Assembly (NCBI GenBank): GCA_030849065.1
Contig: JASAON010001527.1
Coordinates: 1 to 47,587 of the forward strand
DNA length: 47,587 bases
Source of the DNA: Jaenimonas drosophilae
Lineage: Eukaryota > Euglenozoa > Kinetoplastea > Trypanosomatida > Trypanosomatidae
Reading direction: 5' to 3'
Shown: positions 25,844-35,440 of the stretch, one piece after another
How the letters are laid out: each line of letters begins with the position of its first letter
How positions within the stretch are numbered: position 1 is the stretch's first letter
Position numbers and translations under genes: made by a program
The notes under the pieces: generated by a model
The model's database searches: none
What the model was told of the DNA's origin: nothing
Seen by the model: only the letters and a program-made list of their open reading frames with translations

Positions 25844-28105
25844 ATGAGTGGTACTTCAGTTATGGAAGTGATATCTGTGCCCAGCGATGCACACACGGAC
25901 AACAACTTCGTGTTCGTGTCGGAGCAGAACTTCCGCCAGCTCCAAGCCACGGCGAGTGGCACGTGGCAGAAAAGCCACCTCGGCTATCCTGATGTGGTTC
26001 TCGTTGAGATCAACAGGTTTCCGTTTTCTGCCATGTACGACCCGCTTGTTAAGGTAGATGCAGTCGCCATGAACAGCATTCAACGTGTTACCGCGTCCGT
26101 GACTACTGGTGGATGTGTACAGGTTAGCGTGCTTCCCAGTGCACCGCTTGGCATTGTTCAGGTTACTTTCTCCCTGCAGAATCTTCGCTCACGAAAGGGG
26201 GGAGAGGTCAATTGCAACGAACTGGCAAGCTTCTTTCAAAGTCATTTCCGCGGCCAGTGTTTTCGCTCACCTGAGCCTGGTGTCACGCCACATATGCTGG
26301 CAGTTGTTTTGGAGTCTGGTATGCGCCTGAGTGCGTCAGTGGCGTCCATGGTTACAACGTCTCCGCATGAAGTTGTACATGGCAGTTTGGATGCCTCCAC
26401 GAGCATCTTCTTCGCTGCAAGCGAGGAGAGTGGCCTCGTTCTTACTGGGCTGTCAGATGCGCAAATGGATGCACAGCAGTCACAACTGCTCCACAACTTT
26501 AATCTGGAGGATATGGGCATTGGTGGCCTACGTAACGAGTTCAGCAACATCTTCCGTCGGGCGTTCGCCAGCCGTATCTTTCCTGCTTCATACATTAAGA
26601 AGATCGGCATCAAGCATGTGAAGGGCGTACTGCTGTACGGCCCGCCAGGAACCGGAAAGACATTGATTGCTCGAAAGATTGGTGAAATGCTTAATTGCCA
26701 TCCGCCGAAGATCGTGAATGGACCTGAAGTGTTCAACAAGTTTGTGGGAGGAACAGAGGAAAATATTCGTAAGCTGTTTGTGGATGCCGAGGAGGAGCAG
26801 GCGAGCAAGGGAGATCGATCACGACTTCATCTTCTAATTTTTGATGAGTTTGACGCCATTTGCAAACAGCGTGGCGCAGTGCGCGACTCCACCGGTGTGG
26901 CAGACAATGTGGTGAATCAGCTCCTCTCCAAGATTGACGGTGTGAACTCCTTGAACAACGTACTGCTCATTGGCATGACGAACCGTTTGGATCTGATTGA
27001 TGAAGCCATTCTCCGCCCTGGTCGTTTTGAGATCCACATTGAGATTGGTCTTCCCAATGAGGAAGGACGTGTTGAAATCTTCCGCATTCATACCAAGGGA
27101 ATGCGTGATAATGGAATCATGGCCAAGGACGTACGTCTCGAGACACTTGCTGGCCTCACCAAGAACTACTCCGGTGCAGAAATTGAAGGTGTTGTGCGAG
27201 CTGCCACGGCGAATGCCTTTCACCGACACATTGACGTGGATAACCCCGGGAAAGTGGTGGATGAGGAGCACATTCAGGTAACCCGGCAAGACTTCACCGA
27301 TGCCCTGATTGACGTGCCGCCAGCATTTGGCCAGGCGAAGGAGGAGTGTGCAAGTCTTCGTGGCGGCGGCATCCTACACTACGGGCCACTGTGGCAAGCG
27401 GTGGTGGATAAGTGCGAGCACATTACACGACAGTTCAATCGAGATGGTACCCGCATCAACTCACTTGGTGTCTTGATTGATGGCGAACCGGGCTCAGGAA
27501 AGTCTGCCGCCGCCGCATACCTTGCCGAGGTTGCGGGCTGCCTCTACGTGAAGGTCATTTCATCAGAGAGCATGGTGGGCTACGGTGAACTGCAGAAGGT
27601 GAATATCATTCGCAAGGCCTTTGACGACGCTTCGAAGTCCTCATCAAGTTGCATTATTCTCGATGACCTAGAGCGATTGATTGAGCTCTCGCTCCAAGGC
27701 TCTCGGTACAGCAATGCTCTTCTTCAAGCTCTTCTTGTTCTCATCAAGCGTGCCCCAGCGGATGGAAAGAAGCTACTCGTCATTGCCACAACTGGCCAGC
27801 GAACTTCTATGCAGAACCTGGAGCTAACCAACTGCTTCAACGTTGAACTGAGGATTCCATTGGTGCCTGCACAATCGTTGCCATTGGTTATCTCTGGATT
27901 GAAGATGAAGGTTCAGGGTTCGGGATCCGACATGGATCCTGTCCAACGCTGTGTGAACTTGCTTCCACCGGAAGGTCTTCCCATGAAGCAGCTGTTGTTG
28001 CTACTTGAGATGTCAGTAGATGGAGTTTCTGACGCGGCGATTGCATCGCCCGGTGCAATCAGCTGCAGCTCGTTCGAGCAGGCGCTGTACACCCTCTTAA
28101 AGTAG
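25844..28105 (+). CDS. NSF: N-ethylmaleimide-sensitive factor (NSF/Sec18), 753 aa
   Basis: NSF is the hexameric AAA+ ATPase that, with SNAP adaptors, disassembles SNARE complexes after membrane fusion. The length is as expected for the family. Residues 1 to about 210 are the N domain that binds SNAP/SNARE. D1 follows the signature FNLEDMGIGGLRNEF; Walker A GPPGTGKT is at 266-273, Walker B LLIFDEFD has Asp334/Glu335, and the second region of homology contains GMTNRLDLIDEAILRPGRFE with its arginine finger. D2 has Walker A GEPGSGKS at 547-554 and CIILDDLERL with Asp607/Asp608. D2 keeps its P-loop but the Walker B Glu is Asp, consistent with the known role of D2 in hexamer assembly rather than fast hydrolysis. 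The ATG is the first after the acceptor. Confidence 0.95.
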   Translation: MSGTSVMEVISVPSDAHTDNNFVFVSEQNFRQLQATASGTWQKSHLGYPDVVLVEINRFPFSAMYDPLVKVDAVAMNSIQRVTASVTTGGCVQVSVLPSAPLGIVQVTFSLQNLRSRKGGEVNCNELASFFQSHFRGQCFRSPEPGVTPHMLAVVLESGMRLSASVASMVTTSPHEVVHGSLDASTSIFFAASEESGLVLTGLSDAQMDAQQSQLLHNFNLEDMGIGGLRNEFSNIFRRAFASRIFPASYIKKIGIKHVKGVLLYGPPGTGKTLIARKIGEMLNCHPPKIVNGPEVFNKFVGGTEENIRKLFVDAEEEQASKGDRSRLHLLIFDEFDAICKQRGAVRDSTGVADNVVNQLLSKIDGVNSLNNVLLIGMTNRLDLIDEAILRPGRFEIHIEIGLPNEEGRVEIFRIHTKGMRDNGIMAKDVRLETLAGLTKNYSGAEIEGVVRAATANAFHRHIDVDNPGKVVDEEHIQVTRQDFTDALIDVPPAFGQAKEECASLRGGGILHYGPLWQAVVDKCEHITRQFNRDGTRINSLGVLIDGEPGSGKSAAAAYLAEVAGCLYVKVISSESMVGYGELQKVNIIRKAFDDASKSSSSCIILDDLERLIELSLQGSRYSNALLQALLVLIKRAPADGKKLLVIATTGQRTSMQNLELTNCFNVELRIPLVPAQSLPLVISGLKMKVQGSGSDMDPVQRCVNLLPPEGLPMKQLLLLLEMSVDGVSDAAIASPGAISCSSFEQALYTLLK

Positions 28106-28256
28106 GATGCCATGGTGACTCAACCACATTTTTCAACGTCGTATGTTTGCAGTTGGCGGCGTAGCTTGTTCGATGGAATTGTGTTTTCGGTCACCGTTTC
28201 AGCTTTGGTTTTAATTTCCTGCTAATTCATCTATTCTGTATGTAACATTGTTTGTT

Positions 28257-28282
28257 CATCTCTGTTGTTCTTTGGTTTATAG
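28257..28282 (+). promoter_or_regulatory. Spliced-leader acceptor of GRAM-like gene
   Basis: CTCTGTTGTTCTTTGGTTTATAG places AG at 28281-28282. It lies downstream of the first in-frame start at 28248 and 10 nt before the ATG at 28293, which decides the start. Confidence 0.7.
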
Positions 28283-28292
28283 GCATTTCCAC

Positions 28293-29327
28293 ATGCCAAT
28301 CACGTGGTTAACCAAGAGGCATAACGACCGCAGTGTGTGCGCTGCCACACTTACATTTGATGTGGCGCCATTTCCTTTAGATTCGAGTGGGCCTGTCCTG
28401 AGCCAAGTGGTGTTGAGTGTGTACGCAAAGAACCAAAAGAAGCAGGAAGAAGCAGTGCGCATCCAACTGGAGCGGCAACACAATGAGGCCAAGCCGCATG
28501 CTCTTCGGCGTGTTTCAGGCTGGATATCACATTCCTGGGATAAAGTTCAAACGTTCAAGAAGCACAGAGAGGTTAAACTTCGGCAGGTTTCCTTTGAGCG
28601 CTGGTTTTCCAAGGAGCTCCAGAGTGATGAAGCCAATAGCTCTCCAGGGGCACGCCAGCTAACGATGAGTGCACACTGTGCTCTTCTTTCTTTTGGCATT
28701 CCTCACACTGGCTGCCTATTCTGCACGTCTCACGGCATCTTCTTCGCGTCTGATGGGTCGATGCGTGATGGTAAAGCATCCAGGATGAGCTCCTCCTCCA
28801 CGGAGCAAATGACCAACCTTGAGAGCATCGCTGAAGACGAGGGCGCATTTCCCGAAGGTCGTGAGTGCATCAAGGAGCACATTCCCTTGGAATCGGTTGC
28901 TTCGCTGTTGCCATCCATATTACTTCCATGTACAACAGTGGATAGCTCTGCTGCCAAAGTGGCACAAGGTGCGGTGGCAAACTTTCATATACAAGGAGTG
29001 CCGTGCGCGGAGGTCCTTCCCAGCGCGCTACAAGTATTTTGCGGCCCCATTTCTCGGTTGCATGCTCAAAAGGATGCAATCACACCACCGCAAATATTCC
29101 AATTCGTTCACTTTTCTGAAGTTGTCATGGGCTATCCTGAGGATTCGATCTGCAGCAGCTCCGACACCATTTGGTCTCAAAGGTATGGAGAGACTCTCGC
29201 TAGCCTTCCATCGTCCTACGACACCCTAAAGTGCTGTGCGCATGTATTTCACTTGTGGAAGTTGGATGCGTCTTGTAACAGGCGCCCTCTCCAGAGCAAA
29301 TTTGTTGTTTACGCTCCTCCCCACTAG
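28293..29327 (+). CDS. Probable GRAM-domain-like protein, 344 aa
   Basis: GRAM domains are PH-like folds that bind lipids or proteins at membranes. Residues about 100-212 fit the pattern: an opening FERWFSKEL, then CALLSFGIPHTGCLFCTSHGIFFAS, like the conserved G-x-L-x-x-T-x-x-x-x-F-x-S strand pair, an acidic Ser-rich insertion, and IPLESVASLLPS, like the I-P-L-x-x-I strand. The N-terminal 30-95 region is basic and helical (KNQKKQEEAVRIQLE), possibly coiled coil. There is no signal peptide or transmembrane helix. The assignment rests on pattern only and the C-terminal third is unassigned. The longer frame from 28248 would encode a hydrophobic extension from sequence upstream of the splice acceptor, so it is rejected. 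Confidence 0.8.
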   Translation: MPITWLTKRHNDRSVCAATLTFDVAPFPLDSSGPVLSQVVLSVYAKNQKKQEEAVRIQLERQHNEAKPHALRRVSGWISHSWDKVQTFKKHREVKLRQVSFERWFSKELQSDEANSSPGARQLTMSAHCALLSFGIPHTGCLFCTSHGIFFASDGSMRDGKASRMSSSSTEQMTNLESIAEDEGAFPEGRECIKEHIPLESVASLLPSILLPCTTVDSSAAKVAQGAVANFHIQGVPCAEVLPSALQVFCGPISRLHAQKDAITPPQIFQFVHFSEVVMGYPEDSICSSSDTIWSQRYGETLASLPSSYDTLKCCAHVFHLWKLDASCNRRPLQSKFVVYAPPH

Positions 29328-29534
29328 TACCTGATTCGTATTGGCCTGATCTGTGCTAATACGTTCTATTATTATACTTGTGTTGCTATCGAACCCTCAA
29401 AAACGTCTGCGTAAAGAAAGCTGCTACTGGGTTTGTCTGGAAACATGATCGTGTTGCTAGGCGAATATTGTTGATGTTGATGGGTAGTTCCGTGGAATGC
29501 CGAGCATTCGTTTGATTTTTTGATGCTTGTGTCT

Positions 29535-29552
29535 CCTACGCATCCTCATTAG
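29535..29552 (+). promoter_or_regulatory. Possible spliced-leader acceptor of PPTase gene
   Basis: TCCTACGCATCCTCATTAG gives AG at 29551-29552, only 4 nt before the ATG at 29557. The leader would be almost entirely the spliced leader itself; an acceptor further upstream is possible. Confidence 0.4.
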
Positions 29553-29556
29553 GACC

Positions 29557-30564
29557 ATGGATATCATGGATAGCAACACCCCCTGGAGTCCACGGCTGGA
29601 TTCTCCAAGCAACCTTCGCGTTCGTTGGATTACCGCGAAGCATAGTCGGCTCGTCTCTGCTGATACAATACGTGGGTTCCGTGAGTGGTGGAGCACAACG
29701 GGACAGCATCAACTTCATCATGATGATACCGTGTTTAGGCGCATCGATGCATTTATGAGTAACGAGGAACTTTGGGGAGCTTACCCACAAGACGCCTCAG
29801 TTGCTGATATCCGCGCCTGGGAAATACGCATGACGGAACGTATAAACACTGCTTGTGCATGGTTTGTTGGTGCGAAGCTACTTCTTGACGCTCTGGATCA
29901 GCGTGATCCTATTGTGGTGCCTCGAACTGAGTTTGGAGCTCCTGATGTTGCTCGCCTGCGTCCGGGTCTTTCCGTCAGCCTCTCACACGACTCAAGCAGC
30001 ACTGCCTGTCTTACCACTCATGTTATGTTTACGGCCGATGACGCGACCCCCTTCACTGGAGTAGGATTGGACATCGTCCGGGTGGTTCATCTTAGCGTTG
30101 AGGACGCCAATTTGTATCGCTTGTCCTTCACTGAACGTGAATTTGCACTTGTGAGTGAAGCTGACTCACCCAGCGATAGAGGGAAGCGTGCTGCTTACTT
30201 ATGGGGATTAAAGGAAGCCGTCTTGAAGGCCCTTGGTGTAGGTCTGGCATCCCCTGAATATTCACTGAAAGATGTGGATCTCGGCTACACTAGTGACGGG
30301 GGGAAAGACTGGGAAGTGTTTTCACCTCCGCGGTATCTTAATGGACCCCAGATTGTTGTACCTCTCAAGTCTAGCATCGCAGCCATCAATGCCATCCGCT
30401 GCCGTATTCACTGGGCAGCAATCTGCACAACTCCGTTAGGAGAATCGGAGCCCATGGTGCTCTGTGTGGCCGTATTGCAGCCTTCCTGCCTCGATATGCA
30501 GCTTCTTGTGGATATGAGCAACACTGTTATTACCATGGATGGCACCCTCTCCGCGTATCCATGA
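29557..30564 (+). CDS. 4'-phosphopantetheinyl transferase, Sfp/AASDHPPT type, 335 aa
   Basis: These enzymes transfer the phosphopantetheine arm of CoA to a serine on acyl carrier proteins, for example the mitochondrial ACP of type II fatty-acid synthesis. The family core is present: SVSLSHDSSSTACL, then GVGLDIVRV with Mg-binding Asp172, then the diagnostic helix WGLKEAVLKALGVGL with Lys219, Glu220 and Lys224. The usual acidic residue two places after the Asp is Val174, a situation also found in animal AASDHPPT-type enzymes, which use another residue. The length fits the animal type. The open frame begins at a TTG (29527); the first ATG is at 29557 and a second in-frame ATG follows at 29566. 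No targeting peptide is clear. Confidence 0.88.
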   Translation: MDIMDSNTPWSPRLDSPSNLRVRWITAKHSRLVSADTIRGFREWWSTTGQHQLHHDDTVFRRIDAFMSNEELWGAYPQDASVADIRAWEIRMTERINTACAWFVGAKLLLDALDQRDPIVVPRTEFGAPDVARLRPGLSVSLSHDSSSTACLTTHVMFTADDATPFTGVGLDIVRVVHLSVEDANLYRLSFTEREFALVSEADSPSDRGKRAAYLWGLKEAVLKALGVGLASPEYSLKDVDLGYTSDGGKDWEVFSPPRYLNGPQIVVPLKSSIAAINAIRCRIHWAAICTTPLGESEPMVLCVAVLQPSCLDMQLLVDMSNTVITMDGTLSAYP

Positions 30565-30641
30565 CTCAAGATTGTCCTAGTGCTGCTTGTGATTGCACAC
30601 ACAGAGTATTCATGTTACAGTGAGTTGCCCATGATGACCTA

Positions 30642-30678
30642 TTTCTGCTCCTGTTCCTGTTATTCTTTCTTGACGCAG
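30642..30678 (+). promoter_or_regulatory. Spliced-leader acceptor of 177-aa protein gene
   Basis: TTTCTGCTCCTGTTCCTGTT then ATTCTTTCTTGACGCAG gives AG at 30677-30678. One ATG (30712) lies between it and the chosen start at 30723. Confidence 0.6.
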
Positions 30679-30711
30679 CTGAGAAGCAACCTACTGCATT
30701 ATAACTGCTCT

Positions 30712-30726
30712 ATGACGAGTCCATGA
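30712..30726 (+). promoter_or_regulatory. Minimal upstream ORF overlapping the start codon
   Basis: ATGACGAGTCCATGA encodes Met-Thr-Ser-Pro-stop, and its TGA (30724-30726) overlaps the ATG (30723-30725) of the next ORF in an ATGA arrangement. Every other gene in the window lacks an upstream ATG between acceptor and start. This geometry could favour termination-reinitiation and lower expression. Confidence 0.5.
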
Positions 30727-31256
30727 CACTCGTCTTTGAGGCGCGCCGTCTTCCCTTTGATTGCGTGAATGAAGAGTATGCATCTCAGCTAGAAGCTATT
30801 CTTGGATCAGGCCCAATTGGAGATATAGGCCTATCTTTATGGAGAAGGTGCATGCTTGTGCCTGTACTTCCGCTCGTAACGGAACTTCGGCAGCAGGCAG
30901 CTGATGCGCAAGTGCACTCTTCACCAGATCATAAAGAAGACGATCCATGCATTCCTAGCCCAGAGGACATCTCTATTGCACTAAGAATTCTGGATGAACT
31001 GGATGAGTTGGAGGTGGCACTGGATCACATCCGTAGCCTTCAATCTATTGATGCAGCATCGAGTCGCACAGCTGAAGAAGATCTCATGGACCAACTGCTA
31101 CGTGAACGAGGTGCATTGCTTGACGAACCGCCGCAACCTCATTCAGAAACAGACATGGGTGAAGCGGACTTAGCCATGTGCTTTAGTTTCAACGGAGATT
31201 GCCTTGGCATAGGGCCTGCAGCATTATTTGGTGGGCACGGTATTCACAAGGAGTAA
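30723..31256 (+). CDS. Small acidic protein of unknown function, 177 aa
   Basis: I do not recognise a family. The protein opens MTLVFEARRLPFDCVNEEY, has a central acidic helical part with heptad-like Leu and Ile spacing (ISIALRILDELDELEVALDH, about residues 83-102), and ends in a glycine-containing tail CLGIGPAALFGGHGIHKE. No signal peptide or transmembrane helix is seen. The frame starts at an ATG, is separated from both neighbours by normal spacers, and its composition is like the flanking genes, which supports coding. An upstream 4-codon ORF overlaps the start. Confidence 0.75.
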   Translation: MTLVFEARRLPFDCVNEEYASQLEAILGSGPIGDIGLSLWRRCMLVPVLPLVTELRQQAADAQVHSSPDHKEDDPCIPSPEDISIALRILDELDELEVALDHIRSLQSIDAASSRTAEEDLMDQLLRERGALLDEPPQPHSETDMGEADLAMCFSFNGDCLGIGPAALFGGHGIHKE

Positions 31257-31389
31257 GGAAGCTAACTTCTCAAAGGAACACAACATGGATTTGGCTGCAC
31301 ATATGGTTGTTTTTTTCCACATCTGCGCACCATACAATGATACACTACCGTTATCCTTTCCGTCATATTCACAGGGGTACCCATTTACC

Positions 31390-31407
31390 TTAGCAATCCT
31401 CTTTCAG
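31390..31407 (+). promoter_or_regulatory. Candidate acceptor of surface-protein gene
   Basis: TTAGCAATCCTCTTTCAG gives AG at 31406-31407. A further AG is at 31451-31452. No ATG lies between either and 31471. Confidence 0.5.
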
Positions 31408-31470
31408 GATAGAGTGTACTTCTCTGTAGTGCGAAAGAGCCCCGATTCTTAGTTTTTGCTCAACGCCATC

Positions 31471-33900
31471 ATGATGCCCAGGATTCCACTACTGCTAGTA
31501 CTAGTTCTTCTTTTGGCTTTTCTCCTGACCTGCACAGTTGAATCAGCAGTCATTACTCACTATACAGTTGAAATGGTGACTACATCGAACAGCAGCGGTT
31601 CTTCCTGGGCAACCTACGACGAGACAGTGTGCAGCTCCGGCTCAACAATCAAGGTAAGTGGAAGCGGCTACGCCTTCAATGCGCTCAAGTTCAGCTCCGA
31701 CTTCTACCAGCTGCCATTAACACCGTGGTTTGCATCCCAGTTTGGGTTCTTGAGTCCGATGGCTAGTGGGCTCTGCACCGGATTCTGTGAAGACAAGACA
31801 TTGTCCACATTCAATGGGTTCTACTCGTTTAGCTCCAACCCAAATGACTTGCGTGATGGGGGTGGGGACTGGCCTATGATTGGCCTTTTTGTGTATAATA
31901 TGATGCTCCCCACCAGTGGCAAGGTGTGTTCCCTTGCATCGTCAGCGGACAGCGTCACGGTAGAGTACTCTGGCCTGGTTGCTGTGGGTGCCTCCGCATC
32001 GGCCAAACCGCTGAAAGCTCAAGTGACGCTATCACAGAGTGGAACTATTGTGTTCCGCTACCAATCACTTCCCAAGCTTGCGTCGGCAAAGGACCAGATT
32101 CCACCAAGTGTAGGTCTCATCCTCACCAAGAATCAGCGAGTAGTGGTGGAGGCTCCAACTGAGTCCAACGGCATTGTTGCATACCGCTTCACCCCCCAGT
32201 TGGATACATGCCCAGCAACAAAAGAACAGGGAAGCTGTCTTTCCTCCGCCGACTGTGGCTGGTGCTCAGCCACCTCCTCCTGTATTAGTATCATCACCCA
32301 GCAGGACCGGTGCCCACGCACGCAGTTTGTCACGAGTACCCCCGAAACCCCCACACCAGGATACCAGAAATTCTACAATGTCAAGATGGACTACTCGGGA
32401 CGATTGGTAGAAACCCAGAACCAGTGGCTCACAATTCAGTCGTTGGCGAATGTGAATGAGGTGGAGTTTCTACTTCTGCAGCCGTTTCCGTACTTCATGG
32501 GTGCAAATTCCGTCGGATCCAATCTCAATATCTATGGCACAAATCCCTCCGTACTTGCCCTTAATTCAGCAAGTTTCAACTGCAACCCTATCAAAAATGT
32601 GTGCCCCAATGGCAACTACTCCATGTCTCTCCTCATGGGCCAATCGTCCATGACATGGGCACGAGCACATGCTATTCAGTATACCTACCAATTTTCCAAT
32701 GGAGTGACGTGTGAATCTGCATCACAGGGCGACGACTGTCTCGACTTCGTGATGCAAGTGCTTGGTGTAGTACCTATCAACTTCATCACTATTCTTGCAC
32801 CACCCCAAGTCTTTGCCTACCAGGTTGCGTTAAATCCTGATGGATCTGTGGACATGGTGTTTGAAGTGTCCGCCCCGACCCAACCTCTCGTTTGGACCTA
32901 CCCACCACTCATGATGGGATTGATGCGCAATGGAATCAGTGATCCATCCTCTGTGGTGATTCCTCCCGCTATGATCCAAAACGGTCTTCACCTACGCTTT
33001 ACACCTGTCAGTGCGTGCCCAAACTGTGGAGCTCATGGCTACTGTGACAATGCAACCGGTACGTGTGAATGTGCAATTGGATTCAATGGCCCAACCTGCG
33101 ACTTGTGTGCTCCTGGCTTCTACGGAAGGAATTGCTTACCTTGTCCGAGCTGTGTGAATGGTGGCACCTGCGACGCCGGTATGGGTGGAAGTGGAACATG
33201 CACCTGTCCTGTGGGCTTCACCGGCCCAACGTGCCTACAGAAGTGTACTAAGGTGCATGGAGATGGTACGTGCTCCAAGTGCAAATCCCCTGGTGGACGC
33301 TGCCTATGTGGCCTTTGTGTGTGTAACGATGGATACACTGGTAGCAGCTGCTCTAAGGTGAGCTACGATCCGTGCATGAGGTACACTTTTGATGGGTGTC
33401 CCATCTGCGGAAGTCATCCAGGTTGTGCTTTCTGCTTCTCCAATGTGTGCTACTCTCCATCACTGAGTGGAACCTCACGAGGATACAGCTGTTCCTACAG
33501 CGCAACCAAAGAAGAGTCCAATATTTGCGTCATCACACCGATGCCAGCTACCTCACAGTCGGAAGCTGTGAGCATCTTCATTGTGGTCCTTCTTAGCAGT
33601 GCCTCATTTGTATGTTTTTCATTGGTTGTTCTGATCGCGGTACTTACGTATCGTAGACGCGTGGTGTTAAACAGAATGGTTGAGTACGCTGGAACAGCAA
33701 CTTTGGATGATGCGGTATTCAAAAAGAGGCGGACAGTGGTACAGCACTTTGTGGTACCTCCCGCCGTGATCCTTCCCGATCAGTTTGTGATGGCAGTACC
33801 ATTGAAGCAAATATCCCTTCGTAAGCTTGCGGTACTCCAACTGGAGGAGGAAAAGCATGTATCAGGCAATCAAGAGAGAAGTGTGCACGATCACACATGA
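31471..33900 (+). CDS. Type I membrane surface protein with PSI- and EGF-like repeats, 809 aa
   Basis: Predicted cell-surface protein; ligand unknown. In order: signal peptide (MMPRIPLLLVLVLLLAFLLT then a cleavage region near VESAV), a long extracellular part with possible N-glycosylation sites, a PSI-like cysteine cluster at about 245-275 (CLSSADCGWCSATSSC), EGF-like repeats at about 514-630 (CPNCGAHGYC; CECAIGFNGPTCDLC; CTCPVGFTGPTC; CVCNDGYTGSSC), a second Cys-rich PSI-like cluster (CPICGSHPGCAFCFSNVC), a transmembrane helix at about 697-727, the basic stop-transfer YRRR, and a cytoplasmic tail of about 80 residues. The frame's first codon is TTG (31456); the first ATGs are 31471 and 31474. 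A homologue begins at 47283 with the same layout, so this is a multigene family. Confidence 0.9.
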   Translation: MMPRIPLLLVLVLLLAFLLTCTVESAVITHYTVEMVTTSNSSGSSWATYDETVCSSGSTIKVSGSGYAFNALKFSSDFYQLPLTPWFASQFGFLSPMASGLCTGFCEDKTLSTFNGFYSFSSNPNDLRDGGGDWPMIGLFVYNMMLPTSGKVCSLASSADSVTVEYSGLVAVGASASAKPLKAQVTLSQSGTIVFRYQSLPKLASAKDQIPPSVGLILTKNQRVVVEAPTESNGIVAYRFTPQLDTCPATKEQGSCLSSADCGWCSATSSCISIITQQDRCPRTQFVTSTPETPTPGYQKFYNVKMDYSGRLVETQNQWLTIQSLANVNEVEFLLLQPFPYFMGANSVGSNLNIYGTNPSVLALNSASFNCNPIKNVCPNGNYSMSLLMGQSSMTWARAHAIQYTYQFSNGVTCESASQGDDCLDFVMQVLGVVPINFITILAPPQVFAYQVALNPDGSVDMVFEVSAPTQPLVWTYPPLMMGLMRNGISDPSSVVIPPAMIQNGLHLRFTPVSACPNCGAHGYCDNATGTCECAIGFNGPTCDLCAPGFYGRNCLPCPSCVNGGTCDAGMGGSGTCTCPVGFTGPTCLQKCTKVHGDGTCSKCKSPGGRCLCGLCVCNDGYTGSSCSKVSYDPCMRYTFDGCPICGSHPGCAFCFSNVCYSPSLSGTSRGYSCSYSATKEESNICVITPMPATSQSEAVSIFIVVLLSSASFVCFSLVVLIAVLTYRRRVVLNRMVEYAGTATLDDAVFKKRRTVVQHFVVPPAVILPDQFVMAVPLKQISLRKLAVLQLEEEKHVSGNQERSVHDHT

Positions 33901-34202
33901 AGTGTCTTCAGTGTAGCACAAATTTGCCACTATTTTTGACTTTTCAATTGCCACTACGGATACGTTCACTTTCATGTGCGCATTTTGTGTCTTTAGTTTT
34001 TGGGATGCCTCTGGTGAGGAATACTGATGTGGTTTGGAAGCTCCGTCCCGTGTGTGTCTGTGCACATTTTGCTACGCTGAAAACTGTGAAGTGTACCTAC
34101 GAGGGACGCTCGAATCAAAGAGAACAGAATTTTGCTGCTGTGATCGATTGTTTTCCTCCTGTTTGACTTTGAAATAGTAGCAAAGGTAACCTGGTTGTAG
34201 TA
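33901..34202. other. Spacer: 3' UTR and SCO1 acceptor
   Basis: No gene seen. It contains the pyrimidine tract TTGTTTTCCTCCTGTTTGAC ending in GAAATAG, AG at 34176-34177, the likely spliced-leader acceptor of the next gene; no ATG lies between it and 34203. Confidence 0.6.
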
Positions 34203-35096
34203 ATGAAGGCCTTTTCCCGTGTACGATGTTCCTTAATTCGCCGTCCGATGTCGCGGCGCTGCTCCACAAACTCCCGAAGTGGTGAGCCCGGCTCGACAAG
34301 TTCCAAGTGGAGCTTGAAAACTCCTCATTTACGTCCCCGTTCGTGGGCTGAGTTCTTTGGGCTTGTCCTTGGCGCATCAATATTCCCCCTTTCGGTTACT
34401 CTCATGAATTGGTGGGATAGCGCCAACACGGCGCCACCTCAACTGGCGGAGGAACTCCGCATCGTCCCGAAACACGCTCTTGGTGGTCCATTTCGTCTTC
34501 GTGAAAGCCGAACAGGGTCATACATGACAGACGAAGAAATTTTCAACAGTCACTGGACGCTACTCTACTTTGGATTCTCAAAGTGTGCTGAGGTGTGTCC
34601 CAACACTCTTTCTTTCCTTCGTCAGCTCATGGAGCGTTGCAATACGCTCTACGGCGGAGATGAAGAAACCGCGGAGGGGGTGCGTACCTTGCAAGCTGCT
34701 TTTTTGAGCATCGACTTCATTCGTGATTCTCCCGACGTGGTGGAGAAGTTCGTGCAACGCTACAACCTTGCATCTGGTGAACGTCCTGTTCGTGGGCTCT
34801 GCGGTACTAGTGCGGAGGTGCAGCAAGCTGCAAAGGTTTGGCATGTGTACTACAGCTCTGTGGATGAAACGGATGATGAGCGTGCGGAGCGAGAAGCAAA
34901 GGGTGTTCCAGCACCTGTGGTGGATGACACCTATCAATTTGACCACAGTAGTGCTATTTATCTTGTTGGGCCTGATGGCAAGATGAAGGACTTCTTCTTC
35001 AAGGAGATGGGGATTGATAACGCCGTGGAGCGTCTCGGTGTGCACTTCTCCGACGTGTACGGATTCAGTGATACACGTGAGAAGCAATCAAAATAG
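34203..35096 (+). CDS. SCO1: SCO1/SenC-family copper chaperone of cytochrome c oxidase, 297 aa
   Basis: SCO proteins deliver copper to the CuA site of cytochrome c oxidase subunit II from the mitochondrial intermembrane space. The thioredoxin-like fold is recognisable: LLYFGFSKCAEVCPNTL carries the copper-binding CxxxC (Cys128, Cys132), FLSIDFIRDSP follows, and DHSSAIYLVGPDGK supplies the conserved His248. All three copper ligands are present. The N-terminus is rich in Arg, Ser and few acidic residues (mitochondrial presequence) and residues about 51-70 form the membrane anchor (FFGLVLGASIFPLSVTLMNW). The length is usual for the family. An acidic insertion (around SSVDETDDERAERE) precedes the His segment. 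The start ATG is the first after the acceptor. Confidence 0.93.
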   Translation: MKAFSRVRCSLIRRPMSRRCSTNSRSGEPGSTSSKWSLKTPHLRPRSWAEFFGLVLGASIFPLSVTLMNWWDSANTAPPQLAEELRIVPKHALGGPFRLRESRTGSYMTDEEIFNSHWTLLYFGFSKCAEVCPNTLSFLRQLMERCNTLYGGDEETAEGVRTLQAAFLSIDFIRDSPDVVEKFVQRYNLASGERPVRGLCGTSAEVQQAAKVWHVYYSSVDETDDERAEREAKGVPAPVVDDTYQFDHSSAIYLVGPDGKMKDFFFKEMGIDNAVERLGVHFSDVYGFSDTREKQSK

Positions 35097-35440
35097 GCCG
35101 CAGATGGTGCTGCTGGCTCTTGGTCATTATCGTTATCGATGCGGAATGGTTATTTTGCTGTTTGAGGAGCTGCGTGACTGTCAGCTTGGTGACTGTCAGT
35201 GGTATCCATCTACATTAAATTATCACAGATGCCTCTACTTGTTCTCTGATATCATCAAATGAAGTTTTTTTTTCTTTGGTGAGTTTGCTCGTCCGCTACA
35301 AAGTGTGACGACTCAAACCACAAACGGAGGCAGCCGTGAGGAGCTGCGCCAACAAGCCGTTTGTTGTTTTTTTTCCCCTATAGAGTGCACGCACGCACAC
35401 ACACGTATAAACATAGAAGTAGGCATTTCCATTGTGACAT
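35097..35440. other. Spacer with 11-bp direct repeat and acceptor
   Basis: No gene seen. GTGACTGTCAG is repeated directly at 35174-35184 and 35189-35199. The tract TTTGTTGTTTTTTTTCCCCTATAG (from 35360) gives AG at 35382-35383, the likely acceptor of the next gene, followed by a short CA-rich repeat and no ATG before 35441. Confidence 0.6.
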
